Positions 13,641 through 25,868 of a DNA stretch of 53,949 nt are shown here, in pieces. Origin of the DNA: Welwitschia mirabilis (Eukaryota; Gnetophyta; Gnetopsida; Welwitschiales); assembly GCA_051453625.1 (NCBI GenBank), contig JBOZIK010000001.1, forward strand, positions 246,952,717-247,006,665. Reading direction: 5' to 3'. The translations under genes were made by a program, and so were the position numbers. The notes below the pieces were generated by a model. The model was given only the letters and a program-made list of their open reading frames with translations, did not search any database and was not told the DNA's origin. How positions within the stretch are numbered: the first letter of the stretch is position 1; each line of letters opens with the position of its first letter.

Positions 13641-13830
13641 CTACTTAAAAACGATGTCACTATTAGAGATTACAGTGCTACCATTGAGGCAGGGAGCTAT
13701 TGGAGAAGGGAAATGGCTAGAACATCCCTCGTAGGAAATAACAGTCGTCAACATTGAGAATGTGGCTGATGGCATAATAAAGGACGTTATTGCTTGCAAA
13801 CTAGAATCTATAAATATACTAGAAATCAAG
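13641..13830 (+). pseudogene. Coding-like remnant, unrecognised
   Basis: Plus-strand frame from about 13652 to 13830 reads as one segment with a single internal stop and includes VVNIENVADGIIKDVIAC, which has a more protein-like composition than the surroundings. The block 13640-14290 is also visibly less AT-rich than its neighbours. I do not recognise the protein. The opposite strand is also open here (62 codons), so the signal may only reflect base composition. Confidence 0.2.
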
Positions 13831-14069
13831 AAATGGGAATAAAATTAATCTCAAATGAAAGGAAAACGCTATAAAAATACTATTAAAATGCTTCAACTTG
13901 CACTTGCAAACATAAGAACGGCCTTCACTGGAGAATGTGGTAAGAGGAAGCGATATTAAGTGCCGGTGTTCGGCAAAATGGCACCCGTAATGTAGAAAAC
14001 ACTTGCCTATGAGATAGAACAAAATAAAACACAGAGAAAACATACTAGTTTGCAAGCAATAACGTCCTT
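13780..14069. repeat. Exact 25-bp inverted repeat bounding a 290-bp unit
   Basis: The 25 bases at 13780-13804 (starting AAGGACGTTATTGC) are the exact reverse complement of 14045-14069 (ending GCAATAACGTCCTT), with 240 bases between. The bases next to the arms do not extend the match and no target-site duplication is visible. It could be a foldback or MITE-like element, or a rearrangement of the local sequence. Confidence 0.75.
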
Positions 14070-14423
14070 AGTTTGAAAACCAGTGTCACGAGCTCCGGAA
14101 TTGGATGCCACGGTTGTAACATGCACCTTAACCTCTGAAAAGGGATGTTGCGGCTATAGAAACAGGCGTTGTATGTTATGAAAACGGATGCTGCAAGTTT
14201 CAAAGGCAAATGCCATGGGTGAGAATGGGGGATGCCTTGAGATTCAAAGAAAGTCAAGGACCCAGCATGGTGAGTAAGTGTTCACCATGCATTAAACGTT
14301 TTCAAAAAAAAAAAGGAAAAGGAGGGAACAAAATTTTTAAAACGGATTTCTTCAAATGCATTTTAGGAATAATTATTATTTTAAATAAAACGGATTATGA
14401 TATGAACATAGGTAGTAAAAGTA

Positions 14424-14541
14424 TTTACATGTTTAATGCCATGGTGAAATGGTTAAATCATCAAGTCCTATAATAGAAGGTTATAGATTTGAATCTATTG
14501 TACGTCACTTCTGCCTCATTGAGAATGAAATTAATTTTATA
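14424..14541 (+). mobile_element. SINE-like unit 1 (tRNA-derived)
   Basis: It starts TTTACAT, then 10 bases, then an A-box-like stretch (ATGGTGAAATGGTTAAA), then a B-box-like AGATTTGAATCT (RNA polymerase III consensus GGTTCGANTCC), a conserved TGCCTC and an end GAAATTAATTTTAT. It aligns almost without gaps to a second unit about 290 bases downstream. Both are of typical SINE size with internal Pol III promoter-like boxes. No target duplication or long A/T tail is clear, so these are old copies. Confidence 0.6.
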
Positions 14542-14712
14542 TTAAATTATGTCAATAAATAGTAAAACAAAATAATATTATGTGGCATAAAGAAAGAGGT
14601 CAGACATATTTTCCCCAAGTCATGTGGAAGACTTGGAAAATAAGATAAATACATTTGAAAAATCATAAAATAGTATTAACATTGTCCATAAATCTATGTA
14701 AAGAAAAAAAAG

Positions 14713-14831
14713 TTTACATTTCTAGCACATTGGTAAGGTGGTAAAGTTAGTCAACTCTGAGATGTTAAATTATAGTTTCCAATCCCATCATCCCATTTTT
14801 GCCTCCTTCAAAAAGGGGAAATTAATTTTAA
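14713..14831 (+). mobile_element. SINE-like unit 2 (tRNA-derived)
   Basis: Second copy of the unit at 14424: TTTACAT, A-box-like TTGGTAAGGTGGTAAAG, B-box-like AGTTTCCAATCCC, TGCCTC and an end GAAATTAATTTTAA, at matching positions within 119 bases. Divergence between the two copies is large, so they are separate old insertions and not an assembly duplicate. Confidence 0.6.
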
Positions 14832-17800
14832 TATGCATTGATTGGGCCCCAAATGGTATATGAATAAAATATGTATATTATACAAATAAATGTCATACAA
14901 AGTATATCATCTTGAATGAAGGAAAAGGATCAATTAACTCATACAAATATATACAATTATATTTAGAGAGTATCCCTTATGTGCATGTCACAGAGCCACT
15001 CAAAACTATTGATAAAGTTTGAAGTTCATCACACAGAGCAAAAAAAAAAAAAAAAGGAATATTGTTCATAAGCAAAGATAGCTAAAAGAGGAGGGACATT
15101 CACATACAATAATAGTTTCACAAAAGAAGGGCCATTTAGCTTATATTCATTAGGCCAAGTGGTGGCCCTTAAATGAAATATGATAATAAAATATGAAAAA
15201 GAGATAAATAGATCTTTATACTTTACCTAAATTAAGAGATGGCCCATTAGAAAAAGAAAATAGAATTATCATGGGGAAAGCTATAAGATAAGATTAATCC
15301 TATGAAGTTAAGGATTTCACACAGGGAAAAATGTATGGTAAATGGATGAATTAAATATAGATAAGAACTAAAAGGATTACTTTTGTAGGAAAATTTATAT
15401 AAGTATTTCCATGACATAATAAAATAAAGTATAGTAGTAAAATAGTAAAAGTGAGATGTCTAAGGATATTAAAGTTAATGAAAATAGTATACAATATAAG
15501 AATGGTAGAGAAAATAAGAAGAATTAGAGTAATATAATATATAATGAAGAAATGACTAATTTGATTAAGACATGTAAAAGAATGTATAATTAGAAAATAG
15601 TAGAAATATAGATTAAATAAGATATATAAGGAAGTAAATGTAAGAGATATCAGATATATAAGGAAGTAAATGTAAGAGATATAAAATGGGACTTGGATGT
15701 ATGTAGCATCTCCCATAGGGCATCTTATCTCATTGGCATATAATCATATACTAAATATTGACAAATATCATGCTTTACAATTATAGATCAAGTAAGTGGC
15801 TAATCCTTTTATGTACTCATTCTCTCAATATTTATAACTTCATAGCTACTATTGAACTCTCTTAGATATACTTTCTTTAAACTTTGTTAATTAACTATGA
15901 TGAGTTAATATTTAATTAACCTTAGACATTGGTCTAATAGTAGTAATGTATTAAGTTCCAATAAGAAAAGAGTCAATATTATTGACTTAACTATATAATT
16001 ATTAAACAATAATATAATATAGGCTAATGCTAATTGGAGATAATAATAAGTGAGATAAGCTAATAATAATAATCCTAGGTAATGATGGAAACTAATAATA
16101 GATGTAAAATAATGCATCAGAAATGACACTAATGATAAAGCAATGAGGTTCTTTCATGAGTCCTAATAGTAATATAGTGATATAGATACCATAATGACAT
16201 GATCATCAAATAATGTAGGTCGAACACACAAGTGTGATTGATAATAAAAACTAGAAGTAGTTTTTTTAGAACCAAATAAAATACAAAACAAATACAAATA
16301 TAAGTATACAAAATTCATGACACCTAATTATTGGTTATAGTGATTCTAACAACTTATAAAATATGAGTTAAGTAGTACTAAGGCTCTATCTGGATTCCTA
16401 AGTAATGGGATCATAACCCACAGGATGTTATATCAATATTTAGATTAATCTAAGAATCAAAGTGCATAGTAAAGCCATATTAAGACTTAACAACTTCCTC
16501 ATGTATGACAAAATGTGATAATTAATTATTTTTATTAATGACTGATTACAATACAATGATGATAATCCACACATGCATTAAATGAAATAGCAGGAATGGT
16601 AATCCATCAGTGCACTAATTGAGGTAATGGAGTGACTAGAATTATTTTTGAAATAGAGATTATCCTTAACTAGTAATCTAACTAGAAATATGTTTAACTT
16701 ATGATAATGATATTGATGATGATACTATGTGTCTAATATTAGCTTGAAAGCTATTGATGCCATGGATTAAATGATCCATTGGCATATCTAATGGTTCAAT
16801 AATGATTATGATAATGATATAATCTTGATGAGTAAGTAATAGAAAAGTAAAAAAATAAGCATATGATGTATATTGTTACATCTATATGCAAATTATATAT
16901 ATGTTTTAAATTCTTTTTTTGTAAAGAAATTATAATTTATTTCGTTGAACATGATTTATCTCAAACTCTTCAGAAAGTTATGTGAGTTAACAAGGTAAAG
17001 GAAGGGGCTTCTCTTATACCTAAAATACTTGCTCACCAATGTCATTCAACTTACAGCTGCAAACTTCTATTCCTTTTAAGTATATAATTAAGGTTAATGG
17101 AGTGGAGATAGGGATATCAAATTGAGAGAAGCTGCAAGCTGTCTAAGAATTCTAGGAAGAAACATTTTAATCTTGCTATAGCTAGCTCACAATGCTATTT
17201 TTATAGCATTGACCTCTGAACATCTTTGAATGCTAAGTTAACCTCAATAGTGAGATTACTAGAGCTAATGAAGTAGGATATGAATCGATCATTTTTTAAT
17301 CCCCTTTAGCTGATGAGGGTACTTTTAGAGTTCCTCCACTGATTGTAGTTGATGAATGCTCTTTAGCTTTTACAGTGGAGAGGCCTTACTAATCATGATG
17401 GAATACTTTAAATTGATGACAAATGAATTGAGCTTTTCATTGATTCTAGGTAAGATATTGGGCCATCACTAATTGAAGAAAACTGAAAATATTATTCACT
17501 GAAATAATTAGAAATAGGAGAATAAAATTCTAGAGAGAGCAGGGGGCTAGATTATTAGCTTTCTACAAATAGAAAGAGAGACTAACAAATGGGGGAACTA
17601 GGGGAGTTACAAGAGAATGACTCAGAATAGTTAGAGTGGAGAGCATTAAAGATCATCTAGGTGATAACAGATGTGGATTACTCTTAGAACAAAGCATGAG
17701 AGAAGCAAATGAGTTTTCTTAGGGGTGAAAATAGGGGAAGGGTGTAGAATGAGGGCCAAATTAAAATAACTATGAATGCTATCTTAGTACAGGTTGCTGC

Positions 17801-19474
17801 AATTTAGAAATAAGGGAGCTCTGAGGAATGAAAATTATTTGAACTCTAGATAAATGTAAACATGCTGGCATCAAATTCTGTTTACTAGAGACTCTTTAAT
17901 TACCCTTCTACCAGTGAGGATGATTTAAAAGCTATGCTTGATCTGATTAAGACTGGCTTGGATTTCTAGCTGCGAGTTTTTGAAGATGACCTCATTTCTT
18001 TATTTCCAACATTGATAGACAGTGGAAGTGAAGGCAACTCTTGATAATTTGACTCTGGTGGCTCTATACTTGAGCTTGATATTAATCCATATATTCACAT
18101 CAGACTATGAAAAGGCTGGAATGAATAGCACAAATTGAGCTATAAAAGACTAAATTGATCTGGAGAAAGAGCATGATAAAAACAAATGATCCCTATTTTC
18201 TACAACTATAAGGTAAAGAAAACCATTTTAAATAGTTTGGAATCATGAGCTTTTGAAGATTGTCTTTGGTGGAAAGTCAATTTAGTAGGGCTAGCTATGA
18301 AATGAAGGATTGTCTAGGTTGGTTGAGGCTATCCCATAGGGTATGGGACCAAACTAGCTTTTGAAGGAGGGGAAGGAGGATGTGGTAAGCTACAGAGATT
18401 GAAAACAGGTGAGAAGGCCCTCTCCAAGTTAACTGAACTTCTGAAATATTTTTACACCTTAGAGCATCCTCTTTTATCTTAAGGAATTTTTTGAAGATCC
18501 AATAAAAGAAGTCTTTAAGAGAGGAGGACCAAAAATCAGTGTTCTTAAGGTAGATTGTTATTTGTATTAGTAGTTGATAATCATCTGCATTAGATCTTAA
18601 TTAATCTTGATCACTAATTTAGTGGTACACGCATATAGATTTGGTATTTTTATTTAATAGAAATTATCAATTTATAGATAAATTTAGTATCTTTGATTAT
18701 AAAAGGAGTAGTGTAGCATGTTCTCATCTTTGAGAAAGGAACATGGATGGATGATTTATAGGAGATCAACTATATGACTGATAGGTCATGTTTTGCTTAG
18801 TGATAATACTGACTCATAGATAGGCAATTATATAGTTGATCTACAAATAATGACCAATGCATGATCAAGCCAGCTCATATATGATTCATTTGAGGTTATG
18901 ACATCATAGTAGTGGTTTATATATTTTTAGACAAGAACTCCATGGAATACATAATAAACTATCTTTTTATATTTTATATGGATATATACTATATAATGCT
19001 TTTTGTGAGTTTATATGGTTGTTTCTCTTCAATGATATCTAGCTTCTTATTAGCCCATTTTCTCATTGATACGGATCATCTACACCTACCATTACCAGTA
19101 TGCCTATTGGTACTAGTAGAAATAGGTTCGAAGATAGAACTACATGTGGTTTGAGTTCCTTTAGATGAGGATACTTAGGTGTGGTTTCTTGTTGTAGGTT
19201 AGCTAATCACTTGGCCTTAACTCACACACCTTTCTTATGTGTTCTATATTACAACATCACACTTGTGTAGTTTATTCCATATCTCATTTTTTTATGTGAT
19301 CATTAATACAATTCCATTCTTTTATTATATATCCTTATTTATGTCTTCTAGATGTTCTAAAAATATTATGTGTGCTAATTAGATGTACTATCATCATATA
19401 GTAATCCTAATGATTAACCTATGGGCCATGAAGAATAAGCCTTACAATTAAATCTAATCCATTATATTAGTTAG
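14832..19474. other. AT-rich sequence, no gene recognised
   Basis: No protein or RNA gene identified. Frames of 60-121 codons at 15351-16311 (minus) and 18912-19154 (plus) are rich in Ile, Leu, Tyr and Phe, as expected by chance in AT-rich DNA. The stretch 17000-18450 is slightly less AT-rich but full of stops in all frames read. Confidence 0.45.
15621..15682. repeat. Tandem duplication of a 32-base unit
   Basis: The 30 bases at 15621-15650 (GATATATAAGG...) are repeated exactly at 15653-15682 with CA between. Exact identity points to a recent slippage event. Confidence 0.95.
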
Positions 19475-20905
19475 TAAAATACAATAGGCCTAAGATTTCT
19501 TTCAAATAAAATATTGTATATATGTATGTCAAGTTGTTACTCAAAGGTTCATCTTTAAGAATAAAAATGATACTACTTATTAAATAATAAAAGATGTTTT
19601 AATGAATAAAGAAAACAAAAATTTTCTTAACCAATTTTGCAAAGATATCTTGTAATTATAGCTTTGTACAATTTATCAATAATTAATACCTAATTAATGT
19701 ACACATAAGCAGTTCTAAATTAGACTACTTATCAAAATTATTACTTGCAACAATTTACAAAATATATTATTAAAAAGATATAAACCTCGGAGATACTTTT
19801 AGGATTAGTTCTAGCCTAGAATTATAATAGCTATGTCTTCAGTAATTATCCATAGATGCAAGTGAATTAAAACTCTTTTATTTTTAACAAATAGCTTGGA
19901 TTCTGATTCTTTAGTAGCACTGCATAAGATCTAAATTCTTTTCTCCATTCTTTCCTCAATCACCACTACTCCAAAGTGCAATATTGGCTCTCTAAGTATT
20001 TTTAATTTTTGGGAGGGCTCTTATAAATGGAACTACAGTATTTAAGTATGAAAAAAATGCATGGTGATGGGAGAATTGCATTAAGATTTAAATGAAATTA
20101 AAATGTTAAAGAAGTTTTGCATTAAAATCATAACTCCTCTTATATTTCTAAATCTAAAATTGGAATCCTAACAATTATAGGAATTTAAAAAGGAATTAAG
20201 AAATAATAGCATCTTAACATAGAAACAAATTTTAAAAAATGTTAAAAAGAATGAGAAGAGCATTATTCAATCCACTATCATTAACCACCTTTTGACTACA
20301 ACAAGAAATAGAGATGTTTAGGATAGAAATATCTTAAAGAAATCAAGACTGAAATCATCTTTTTTAGACTTGGATTCACTACTGCTAGACTTGAATAACT
20401 ATCACTATAATTTTTCTTCACATAATGGCTTTAAAAATATGTAGAACTTGAACCTATACTCTTTAATAATAAAGGCATAAAGGAAGAGGAGATTAACTTC
20501 ATCGATGCTTATGTTGGTTTTTCTAAGAGGACATGTCTCTTATATAGATTATTCAAAGCATCATTTTGATAAGAAACAAGGCTTTGATGTGATGTTTAAG
20601 GGATATTGAATGAGTTTTCTACTTGAAAGCAAGATATAGCTTAAAATTTTGATTTAATTTCATTATCAACCATAACATCTTCTATATTTCTAGAGAATAT
20701 GTAGACTGCTTAATTATACCATTCATGATTTGCCATTATTTTTTTAGCATTATTGTCCCCTAGATTAGTGTATTAACATTTATAGCAAAAAGAATAGGCT
20801 TTCTTGCTTTATTTAGTAGAAGATGTAGGGGTAACCCAATAATATTTCTTTGTTTTTATAAGGAAACTAATAAAAAATTAGGTCTAAAAGATATATAGGT
20901 ATATC
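19475..20905 (-). repeat. Copia B 3' LTR
   Basis: Aligns along its whole length with 26883-28303 (for example AATGCATGGTGATGGGAG near 20056 and 27461). On the plus strand it starts TAAAATACAATAGG against TGAAATACAAAGGG in the other copy, so the terminal TG has become TA. Its right edge could be at about 20900-20909 (the latter gives a terminal CA). Confidence 0.8.
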
Positions 20906-20909
20906 TGCA

Positions 20910-22019
20910 CTTATAATTACAAAGTTTAAATATTTTAACTTGACCTAAGAGCTCTTACAGAATCAACTAAGATGTCTAAGATAGCCTTCCATGAAGGAAT
21001 GTACTCTATTTTCTTGAGAAGTGATTCTTTCTTTGCATGTTCATTACTTATTCTCATCTATCTCTGAGTATCTCTATGTTAATTGACACTAGAGAGTTTG
21101 AGGAATCATGTTTACCTAGTACTTGCAATACTATTTATTCTCTTATCTAATTAATAGATGTGATATTCACTTAATAAAAACAGTTTGCATGCATGTTTTC
21201 TTAGTTTTGTAGAGATTCTTTTCCCTCATGCTGTTGAATTATAGATTTCTAAATTAAGCTTTGTAACTCTTCCTTCAAATCTATAATGTTTTGAAGCTTA
21301 TGAAGTATTGTTGCATCTCTTAATCCAATTAATACTAGTAAGAAGAAGATTGACTACAATTTTAAGGGCATTCCCCAATGTTTAAAAAACATAAATATTA
21401 TAATTCATATTTTGTTGCTTTCTAAGGAGTCAAAAGATAATAGCTAAGTGTCTTTCCATCACCATGAAAAGCCTACAATTTCACTTAGGATCTCAATAGA
21501 AATCTAGTAGAAAATATGGGGAAAAATAAGAGTTTGATTATTAAGAGTCATTCAAAACATCACATCAAAAATTATGTGTTATCTTGTGAGAAACCTACAT
21601 GTTTTTTCCAAAATATCATACAAACTAGTGATGCCAATAATATATATATTATTTACAACCTTAAATATTTCTTTCATAATCATCACTTAGGTTTAAGCCA
21701 TTATAATGCAAGTTATGGTAAATGTTTTAAAAATATACTACAAGAATTTTAGATGAGTTTTAAAATGTACATAAAACCACATCAAAAGATAACTAGCTTA
21801 TTTAATATATGTGCCCTTAGTTTTAGAATCATAAATTCAACAAACTCTCCATTAACACTAAGGGCATAATAGAAAATACATCTTATATCAAGCTCAAAAA
21901 AAATATAGGCTAAACAAGTCTTCAGTAATGAAAATACACAAAATTCCATTTTATAGTTAAGGTAGTCTCAACTTTACATGTATTATATCATCATGAATAC
22001 TCTCTTTTGACCTTAAGGA
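20910..22019 (-). other. Copia B 3' untranslated region
   Basis: About 1.1 kb between the RNase H end and the 3' LTR. No domain seen; the 78-codon plus-strand frame at 21516-21752 is antisense to the element and unrecognised. No clear polypurine tract was found at the LTR edge. Confidence 0.5.
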
Positions 22020-22540
22020 TCATTAGTCTCTTCCTTAATTCTTGAAATCTTACTTTATCAAGGAACTTTATGAAAAAGTCAGCAAGTTGTAAGTTGGAGT
22101 GGCAATAGTAAAGCATAAAAAGCTCGTCTTCAACCAAATTTCTAACGAAATGGAATTTTATGTCAATTTGTTTGGTTCATGCATGCATTACAAGGTTCTT
22201 GAATACTGCAATGGCAGAAGCACTATCATATAAACAATGTATGGGCTTATTCACAAAAATAGTGAAATCCTTAAATAAATTGTTAAGTCATATTAATTGT
22301 TGTCTTGCCAAGTGGATTACCATGTACTTAGCCTCAATAGTAGAGATATCTACACAATATTGGTTTTGCTTTTCCATGAGAAAAGGATTTCACTAAGAAG
22401 CATTGCATATCCTGTTACACTCTTTTAATCATTAATACTTTTGGTCTAATCTACATCAACATATCTAACAAGTTGTGTATTATTATTTGCCTTTTAAAAT
22501 AAACCATGATTTAATGTTTCTTTAACATAATGTAGAATCC
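22020..22540 (-). pseudogene. Copia B RNase H remnant
   Basis: Minus strand reads CLYDSASAIAVFKNLVMHA then TKQIDIKFHFVRNLVED then QLADFFIKFLDKVRFQELRK, with interrupting stops. These match the copia RNase H pattern: a CDN/D-SA-A core, the KHIDI.YHFIRE motif and the closing QLADIFTK...F..LR. RNase H would remove the RNA strand during reverse transcription. The polyprotein ends near 22020. Confidence 0.8.
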
Positions 22541-22542
22541 TT

Positions 22543-23400
22543 TTAATAGCTTACTTCATATTGAATATCAGCATGAGTTGTAGTTAGATACATCAAGCAT
22601 CCTATTATAGATCTATAGATGTGTTCATCAACCTCATCTTCCTTCATATCTCTCTTGATTTTGTGACAGGTTGGCAAGGGAGTGGAGATGGATTTACATT
22701 CTTGCATATCAAAATTTTTTAACATGTTAAAATTATATTAAATTTGACTTAAGAATATGCCTATTGGGGTTTACAAAATTTAGATCCTAAGATAGTAAGA
22801 GAGTTGGCAAAGATTAATCATTTCAAACTATCTTTTCATATAATTCTTAAGCTTGTTAATCAAGTTCTTATGTATGTCATCATATATTATATTCTCAACA
22901 TAAGACAAGTTAAAAGTTGAGTGGCCTTTTGATTGCTTTCTTATACAAAGTGTTTTCAGAATGACATTTCTTCATGATTTTATAAATAGGAATCTAACCT
23001 TGAAAACCAATCCATTCGGGCTTGTTTCAAACCATATAATGTATTTCTTAATAAGTAAACATGATTCTTCATACCTTGTTTTACAAAACCTTGGGGTTAT
23101 AAGATGTACACCTTTTCTTCAAGATTCCCATTTAAGAATGCATATCTGACATCCATTTATTAAACAATCATATGATTCTTATAAGCATAAGTAAGAAAGA
23201 TCCTTGCAAATTTCAAATGGGCAATAGAAACATAGGTTTTACCGTAGTCTATGCCTACTTCATACGCATATTCAAGGACAACAAGATGAGCCTTATACTT
23301 GTTAATTGTGTTATCAAAGTTTTACTTTGTTCTATAAATCCACTAAGTACTAATGACATTTTTGTTGTGTGGCCTAGAAATAAGAACTAATGTCTTATTC
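22543..23400 (-). pseudogene. Copia B reverse transcriptase remnant
   Basis: Copia RT motifs in order on the minus strand: KYKARLVVLGYA, AFLNGNLEEKVY (23127-23141 holds AFLNG), PQGF, LYGLKQA (about 23020-23039), and YVEN at 22891-22902 where the family has YVDD. It then continues into CKSISTPL...Y-RSIIGCLMYLT (22543-22725), the conserved linker before RNase H. The YVDD catalytic pair is changed at both positions, and several stops and frameshifts break the frame. Confidence 0.85.
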
Positions 23401-24640
23401 TTTTCAATTTAAAAAATTTCTTCCTCCATTGTCTTATACTAATGTAGGTATTTTATTGGTTTTTTAAGCACATAGGATCTTGCTTTAAAGATTCATAGCT
23501 TAAAGCTAAATAATATTTCAGAATGTCATTGCATACCTTAGCTTCTGAGATTGCAATAAGATTTTTTTGACTTCTTGTCCTTGTAGGATCTTCACTNNNN
23601 NNNNNNNNNNNNNNNNNNNNNNNNNNNNNNNNNNNNNNNNNNNNNNNNNNNNAAGTATCAATATTTTAAACCAATAGCTCAAAAAGATTTTTGAAGTCGT
23701 TTTCACCTTAATTTTCTATAGTAATGGGCACTTAGTTTTTAATAAAATTTTATTCCATTAATAGAAGTTTGTTTAGGTGCCCTTTCATCAACATCATCTT
23801 TAGATTCACTATTTTTAACATCACAAGAGTTATAAATATTTAGTAGATAAAGGATTTGATGATTCAGAAGGCATGAATTTAAAATCATTGTATTCTAAAA
23901 CTTTTCTTGAATTAGTATCATAACATCTATATGCATTTATNNNNNNNNNNNNNNNNNNNNNNNNNNNNNNNNNNNNNNNNNNNNNNNNNNNNNNNNNNNN
24001 NNNNNNNNNNNNNNNNNNNNNNNNNNNNNNNNNNNNNNNNNNNNNNNNNNNNNNNNNNNNNNNNNNNNNNNNNNNNNNNNNNNNNNNNNNNNNNNNNNNN
24101 NNNNNNNNNNNNNNNNNNNNNNNNNNNNNNNNNNNNNNNNNNNNNNNNNNNNNNNNNNNNNNNNNNNNNNNNNNNNNNNNNNNNNNNNNNNNNNNNNNNN
24201 NNNNNNNNNNNNNNNNNNNNNNNNNNNNNNNNNNNNNNNNNNNNNNNNNNNNNNNNNNNNNNNNNNNNNNNNNNNNNNNNNNNNNNNNNNNNNNNNNNNN
24301 NNNNNNNNNNNNNNNNNNNNNNNNNNNNNNNNNNNNNNNNNNNNNNNNNNNNNNNNNNNNNNNNNNNNNNNNNNNNNNNNNNNNNNNNNNNNNNNNNNNN
24401 NNNNNNNNNNNNNNNNNNNNNNNNNNNNNNNNNNNNNNNNNNNNNNATATTTAGTAGATAAAGGATTTGATGATTCAGAAGGCATGAATTTAACATCATT
24501 GTATTCTAAAACGTTTCTTGAATTAGGATCATAACATCTATATGCTTTGATTTAGCTAGGATATCCAATAAATATGAATGGTCTTGATCTAAATTGCAAT
24601 TTTTATCTTGAATAAATTTTGTATTTTTAACAAAAAATTA
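23401..24640 (-). other. Copia B integrase C-terminus to RT, mostly gap
   Basis: Contains a 56-N gap (23597-23652) and a 506-N gap (23941-24446). Readable sequence should encode the integrase C-terminal part and the start of RT, but too little is left to assign motifs. Confidence 0.5.
23837..24551. repeat. 506-N gap with duplicated flanks
   Basis: About 104 bases left of the gap (23837-23940) recur right of it (24447-24551) with a few mismatches. The gap length may be fictitious. Confidence 0.85.
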
Positions 24641-24659
24641 GATCCAAAAATTTACAAAT

Positions 24660-25400
24660 GTAACAAATTAGGTTCGATACCATACCATTTTTCATACGAG
24701 GTGGAATGATCAAGATGTCTTAGGAGCAAGTGATTTTGGAGGTAGTTTGTAGTATTGATTTCTTCAACCAAAAGAACTTATTAATAGTTGTTTGAAGTAG
24801 AATGACTATTGCCATATCCATCAAAGAGAAATTCTTCTTTCTACAACTCCATTTTATTGTGGAGTATAAGAAGTTGTGGTCTAATGGATAATTTCATAAT
24901 CTTTTAAATAAGTTTGGAAGTCATTAGATAATTACTCACAATGACAATCTATTCTTAAGAAATTAATTTTTCCACCTATTTTTCCTTTATCCCATCTTTG
25001 AAAAAATTTAAATTTTAGGGCTTGATATTTATATTTTAGAAAATGAACATGGCATAATCTACAAAAATCATCAATGGATGTAATAAAATACTTATAATTA
25101 CTTAAACTTAAAGAGCTAAATGGACCACAAATATCTATATGGATCAATGAAAGCTTCTAGAATGACATGGAGGTAACTTTTGGAAAAGAAACTATAGCTT
25201 TCTTGCCTTTCAAACATTCCCTATAAGAATTTGTGGGCTAGAGTTGGAGATTGAGAAAGCCTTTTACAAGGTTATATTAGATTATTTATTACATGTATTT
25301 TGTATATATGTCACTTAATTTCCTATGCCATGTCCAAAATTCATCTATTCTAGAAACTAGAGTCTTTTCAAAGGTGATTTTATAGTTTTGGGGACTCTAA
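24660..25400 (-). pseudogene. Copia B integrase remnant
   Basis: A GAG-pre-integrase tail (CLKGKK, about 25200) leads to LIHIDICGPF (from about 25150), holding the first catalytic Asp of the DDE triad; the frame 24932-25147 stays open through YKYFITSIDDFCRL. The second Asp lies in LRIDCHCE (family: LR.DNGGE). The Glu region is recognisable as NGVVER downstream of TPQ, and the domain continues to a YEKWYG-type motif at 24666-24702, the usual TPYEKWYG..P. Multiple stops break it. Integrase would insert the cDNA into host DNA. Confidence 0.85.
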
Positions 25401-25599
25401 TGACTTGCTTACCCTTAGCAAAAAAAATTTTATCATTTTTGAAATTATCCTTAAATCCATTTCTAATTAGTTTCCCTAAATTTATAAGATTATAATATGC
25501 ATCTAAACCATAAGATAAATCATGGATTGCAAAATTATCACCTTTGTAATTCTTGACTAGAAGGATACCATGTTTCTTGATTTCTTGGGAGTATCACCA

Positions 25600-25760
25600 C
25601 CAAATCTGATAACACTAAGGTCTTCTATAACAAATTCTTAGGAAACATCATTTTGATAGATGATGTACTTAGAACAACCACTATTAATATAATAAGAGGT
25701 TGATTGACTAGAGGAAATCAGATCTAATTGTATTTTTATCATAAAGACTTATACTTCAAT
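25600..25760 (-). pseudogene. Copia B aspartic protease remnant
   Basis: The minus strand reads YYINSGCSKYI with NSG at 25677-25685, where the family active site is DSG in the context W-LDSG-S-H. The Asp-to-Asn change is a single G-to-A transition. Protease would cut the Gag-Pol polyprotein. A stop follows soon after. Confidence 0.75.
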
Positions 25761-25868
25761 TTCATCTTCTTAATTTATTTTTCTTTTCTCTTCAAGCGTA
25801 GGTTACTTAGAGGATGATGCTTATTCTACTACATTAGCTCTATGGGTATCACTTATTTTTTTATTTCT

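Noticed and set aside
15351-16311. Hydrophobic minus-strand frames (121, 74 and 60 codons) as membrane proteins
   Set aside because: Leu/Ile/Tyr/Phe-rich frames are typical chance products of AT-rich DNA; no start context, domain or homology recognised.
18763-18842. 13-bp inverted repeat (AGATCAACTATAT / ATATAGTTGATCT) with a 54-base loop
   Set aside because: Short, AT-rich and easily expected by chance in 54 kb of such DNA.
19470-19474. GTTAG as a target duplication of copia B
   Set aside because: The matching position on the right is occupied by the G1 LTR start (TGTTG) and does not match.
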